From the NCBI GenBank assembly GCA_003833135.1, contig QZLH01000209.1, positions 44,727 through 108,726 of the forward strand: a DNA stretch of 64,000 bases. Direction: 5' to 3'. The position numbers and the translations under genes were made by a program. This document shows positions 60,482-64,000 of this stretch, piece by piece. Position 1 is the stretch's first letter; each line of letters opens with the position of its first letter. The stretch is from Oehlia diaphana (lineage: Eukaryota > Glomeromycota > Glomeromycetes > Glomerales > Glomeraceae). The notes beneath the pieces are model-generated. The model was not told the origin of the DNA. It did no database searches and saw only the letters and a list, made by a program, of their open reading frames with translations.

Positions 60482-62297
60482 ATGATTATACAACAATTCT
60501 CTCCAGAATTACTTACAGAAATATTTGGAAATCTTTATATCAATGATTTATTAGTATGTGCATTAGTAAATAGAAAGTGGAGTGCAAATGCGATGCGTAT
60601 ATTATGGAAATGTCCTATTCAATTAGCAACTTTTCCTTTAAAAAATACTAAATCACCACAAGAAAAATTATGTTCAATAATTTCTACTATAGTGAAATGT
60701 TTATCAATTGAAGTTAAAAATAAATTAAGAAATGTTTATGGAATAATTATTGATGAAACTAAGAATGAAAGTGTACCAATGTTTGATTATTGTTTATTCA
60801 TGGAAAAGTTGAACTTTGTAATAATGTTTAAAGCTACATTGTTCTGGTTAAATTCTCTGGGTTGTGTTACAGGTAAAAACCTTTTTCTTATGGAATTGAA
60901 TGAATTAAATGAATTAAATGATATAATATATAATTATATATATATATTTTTCTAATAGGATTAATTTATCATCATATTATATTTCAAGAAATTTGTAACT
61001 TGGTTATCATAAAAAGTAATATTCTTAATAATCAACAACGAGATACAAATAAGATGACCGAGGCAAAAATCGTTTTAAGTGCATATAATCCAAAACAAAT
61101 GTTAGAAGGTGAAATTTGTAATAGAAATTATAAAGAATCAGATTTTCCTTTGCCAAGTCATTTACCTTTAATGACACAAACTTTATCAAGATTGGAAAGG
61201 GTAACATTAAATACTTGTATACAACCAAGATTTATTTATGACCTTAATAATATTTGTAGAAATGTTTTGGATATAAGTATACATTGTGGATGTAATGACG
61301 ATCAACATTTGGCCGATTTCATAAATAATCAAGAAAAATTACAAAAAATAGTGTTGTTTTCTTTTAAATCGGATATACGATTAGAAAAAATATCTGAAGC
61401 TATTAAGAATAAATTAGAACAATTATTATCATTAAATATTTCAGCAGGACAAGTACCATTGGAAATTTTTAATAACAAACAATGTAATCAATTAATTGAA
61501 TTACATTTAGTTGATTGTGATCAATCTTTAACAAAACTTTCTGATTGGAATCAATTCCTTTGTTGTAATGATACTAGTTTTAAAAATTTGAAAAAATTGG
61601 AATTACAATGTAATATAAAGAATTTGGAAAAGATTGGAACATTTCTTCAAAAGGTTTCATCATCATTACGTAAACTTATTTTAATACGTAATAATCCTGA
61701 AGATCAAATTTTAATTGATAATTTTTATAAGAATGTTGCAAAATATTCTTCAAATTTAATTCAATTGGATTTAACTATACCGGAATTTATTGAATCTTTG
61801 ATAATCATTTTACCATCATGTAAAAAACTTGAATATTTAAATTTAAGGGATCCTTGTAATCAACCAAATGATTTAAATGAAAGATTTCCTTTAATTGGAA
61901 AATATTTTCCTTTATCATTAAAAAAATTTGGAGTTGAATTTGATTTAAATGTTTCAAAGGAAAAGATTGAAGAATTTTTAAACAATTGTTTTAATATTGG
62001 AATAAGAAAATTATCATTTGGTTTTTATTTTATGGATTTTACTTTGGATCATGAAATCATTATGAGAAGACACGTACAATTAGGAACTCTTAGTAGTGAA
62101 TTTTATGAATACTGGATAAAAGAACAAAAAGAGGTTATAATTGAAGTAAATAAACAAATAATAATAAAAAAAAAAATATATTTTTCCTCAAAATTTATTA
62201 TTTACTCAAATAGGGAAATATGATTTATGACGAAAATTTAACCGTTCAAGACAAGGAAAAAGATTATTGGTTTGATTTCATAAGGGAGTGCATGTAA
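60482..62297 (+). CDS. F-box-like protein with leucine-rich-repeat-like region
   Basis: Exons 60482-60872, 60959-62145 and 62214-62297 give 553 aa. The N-terminus (about residues 3-45: QFSPELLTEIF, LLVCALVNRKWSANAMRILW) is an F-box-like fold that would bind Skp1 in an SCF ubiquitin ligase. The remainder is rich in Leu/Ile/Asn with LRR-like spacing (LKKLELQCNIKNL, LIQLDLTIPEF, LEYLNLRDPCN) and would select the substrate. A simple open frame would run to a TGA at 62221-62223 through a poly-Lys stretch. Splicing the last intron (GTAAAT to ATAG) instead gives a sensible charged end, EKDYWFDFIRECM, so I prefer that. Such proteins are strongly expanded in Rhizophagus (from memory). The target is unknown. 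Confidence 0.83.
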
Positions 62298-62317
62298 GAA
62301 AAAAGGTAATTTCAGAT

Positions 62318-62835
62318 AATTTTAAATAATTTTAAGTGGTAATTTAAGTGGGTAATTTTAAGTGGGTAATTTTATTTTAATTTTGAGTAATTTTATATTA
62401 ATTTGGGCAATTTAATTTTGATTTGGATAACTTTATTTTAATTTGGGCAATTTTTATTTTGGAGCAATTTTATTTGAGCAATTATATTTTAATTGGGGAA
62501 ATTTTATTTTAATTTGGGCAACTTTATTTTAATTTGGGCAATTTTGCGCAATTATATTTTAATTGGGGAAATTTTATTTTAATTTGGGCAATTTATTGAA
62601 GCAATTTTATTTGAGCAATTATATTTTAATTGGGGAAATTTTATTTTAATTTGGGCAATTTTTATTTTGGAGCGCAATTATATTTTAATTGGGGAAATTT
62701 TATTTTAATTTGGGCAATTTATTGAAGCAATTTTATTTGAGCAATTATATTTTAATTGGGGAAATTTTATTTTAATTTGGGCAATTTAATTTTAATTTGG
62801 GCAATAATTTTATTTAACTTTATTTTAATTTAATT
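62318..62835. repeat. AT minisatellite with nested units
   Basis: The core TTTTATTTTAATTTGGGCAA repeats with variants (GGGGAAA, GAGCAATT) through the region. A higher-order unit, GCAATTATATTTTAATTGGG followed by GAAATTTTATTTTAATTTGG, appears at least four times. It begins just 20 bp after the F-box stop codon. Confidence 0.85.
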
Positions 62836-64000
62836 TCAAATGGATTTTTATTTTTAAATTCAGATAATTGTTATTTTTAACTTTAGATAATTTCGGGTAA
62901 TTTTATTTTTAATTTTAGATAATATTTGGGTAATTGTGGTAATTTTACTAATTTTACTGTTATCTAGATAAATTTATTATATAATATCTCGCATTTAGAA
63001 TGTAACCTCACCAGAATGTTCTATTTTTTTAGCACAGACTCTGGGTATTTTTTTTCGTTCTCATGACATGAATCATGATATGAATCATAGATACGGATTA
63101 TGATGAAGATTTATGATTTCTGGATTATGCATAAGAAGTTTATAATATGCAATATGATAAGCAAAAAAGCACAGTTGAGTTCATGATTTCTTTGTTTAAA
63201 CAATTTAACATGATTAAATATGGAATTCATATAAAGAATGATTGTATAGATAGTGTAACATATTCTTATTATTACAAAGAATTTATCAAGAATATATTCA
63301 AGTTTAAAAGAAAAAAAAAAAATAAAATTTTTTCTTTTTTTAAAGTTCAGGAGTTTTTAATAATTAAAAAGAAATAAAAGATCTGCGACATGGAATATTC
63401 AAGATTATAACTCGTTTTATTCGTTAATTTTTTTTTCATTTTTTCATTTATTTCTATTTATTTATTCATTTATTCAGCATTTATTTCAGCATTTTTTTTT
63501 TTTTTTATTGTTACGATGTAACGATGTTAGTCATGTTACGATCAAAAAAAATTTTGATTTCTTGTCAATAGCTCCCCAAAAATTTCTTTTTTCCTTTGTA
63601 AAAAAAAAAAAAATTGCATATGAAATAAATAAATAAATAAAAAATCTTTATTGATATTACTTTTAGAGTTAAAAATTTAATGTGAAACGTAACTTTCTAT
63701 AAATTACTTGATTTGATTCTTCCATTTGATAATACGGAAAAATCATTTTATAAAATTTTTTTTGGTCAGATGATGAACATCTTGTCATTTTTTTCCGGAT
63801 TAATGAAAGGATGAAATGAAGAAATGAGGGGACAAAAGTGGCGAATTCAAAAAAAACTTGATTTTATAAAATAAATATTTATGTGTCTATCTCTGATTTG
63901 TGAAAAGTATTAGTAAAAAAAAAAAACATTTTTTTTTTTTTTTTTTTTCTTTCTCCTTTTCCCCCCCCCTTTAAAAAATAAAAAAAAAAAAAACTTTAAA
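62836..64000. other. AT-rich right edge with homopolymers
   Basis: No gene is supported. An open frame at 63147-63377 is Lys/Ile/Phe-rich and lacks context. Long A, T and C homopolymers lie at 63915-63995 and may mark the edge of assembled sequence. Confidence 0.4.

Noticed and set aside
63147..63377. 76 aa plus-strand frame near the right edge
   Set aside because: Lys/Ile/Phe-rich low complexity ending in poly-Lys; no supporting context.

Overview
The window looks like nuclear DNA of a filamentous fungus with a very AT-rich, repeat-laden genome. The best guess is an arbuscular mycorrhizal fungus of the Rhizophagus type (Glomeromycotina). The grounds are many short GT-AG introns, long homopolymers, expanded Hsp70-like and F-box-like families, and decayed copies of SAM-domain and coiled-coil families that I recall as recurrent in Rhizophagus. 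The species call is inference.

The dominant feature is a head-to-tail array of HSPA12-like (atypical Hsp70/actin-fold ATPase) genes from about 1.9 to 53.2 kb. Spliced by hand, nine copies give uninterrupted proteins of 552-576 aa (called H1, H5, H6, H7, H9, H10, H11, H12, H13). One copy (H2) is intact except for a single in-frame TAG. At least six more are relics: 5.2 kb, 9.2 kb, H3 at 9.6 kb, H4 at 11.3 kb, 18.0 kb (the only inverted one) and 22.3 kb. Intact copies keep the ATPase motifs DFGTT, EPEAAAIYC, DCGGGTVDL, VGGFSES and PIAA. They share an unusual gene structure: a 28-46 nt first exon, a 20 nt second exon carrying the phosphate-1 loop, and a 5 nt microexon (GAAAG or GAGAG). H9 has the same residues with no microexon, which supports the model.

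Three structural types exist. Type A (H1-H7, 1.9-21.3 kb) has one long last exon and a shared promoter block with CTCCGGAAAATG and TATAAATAGG. Type B (H10-H13, 29-53 kb) has two extra introns in that exon. H9 (26.4 kb) lies between them in position and has its own intron set. H5 carries a gene-conversion tract of about 145 bp from an H2-like donor.

Other content: a coiled-coil protein gene on the minus strand (23.8-25.6 kb) inside the array; a decayed unrecognised gene at 34.8-35.8 kb; an extremely AT-rich block with a decayed satellite and a TA-flanked MITE (36.3-42.8 kb); decayed SAM-domain and coiled-coil family members (46.3-48.3 kb); a six-exon DHA1-type MFS transporter on the minus strand (56.9-58.8 kb); and a three-exon F-box-like gene on the plus strand (60.5-62.3 kb) followed by an AT minisatellite. 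Several small inverted-repeat elements with apparent target-site duplications lie in relics or near promoters. A 772 bp run of N (344-1115) sits inside a long-terminal-inverted-repeat element at the left edge.

The whole looks like a birth-and-death gene cluster shaped by tandem duplication, gene conversion and small DNA-transposon insertions. The client or signal these HSPA12-like ATPases serve cannot be read from the sequence.
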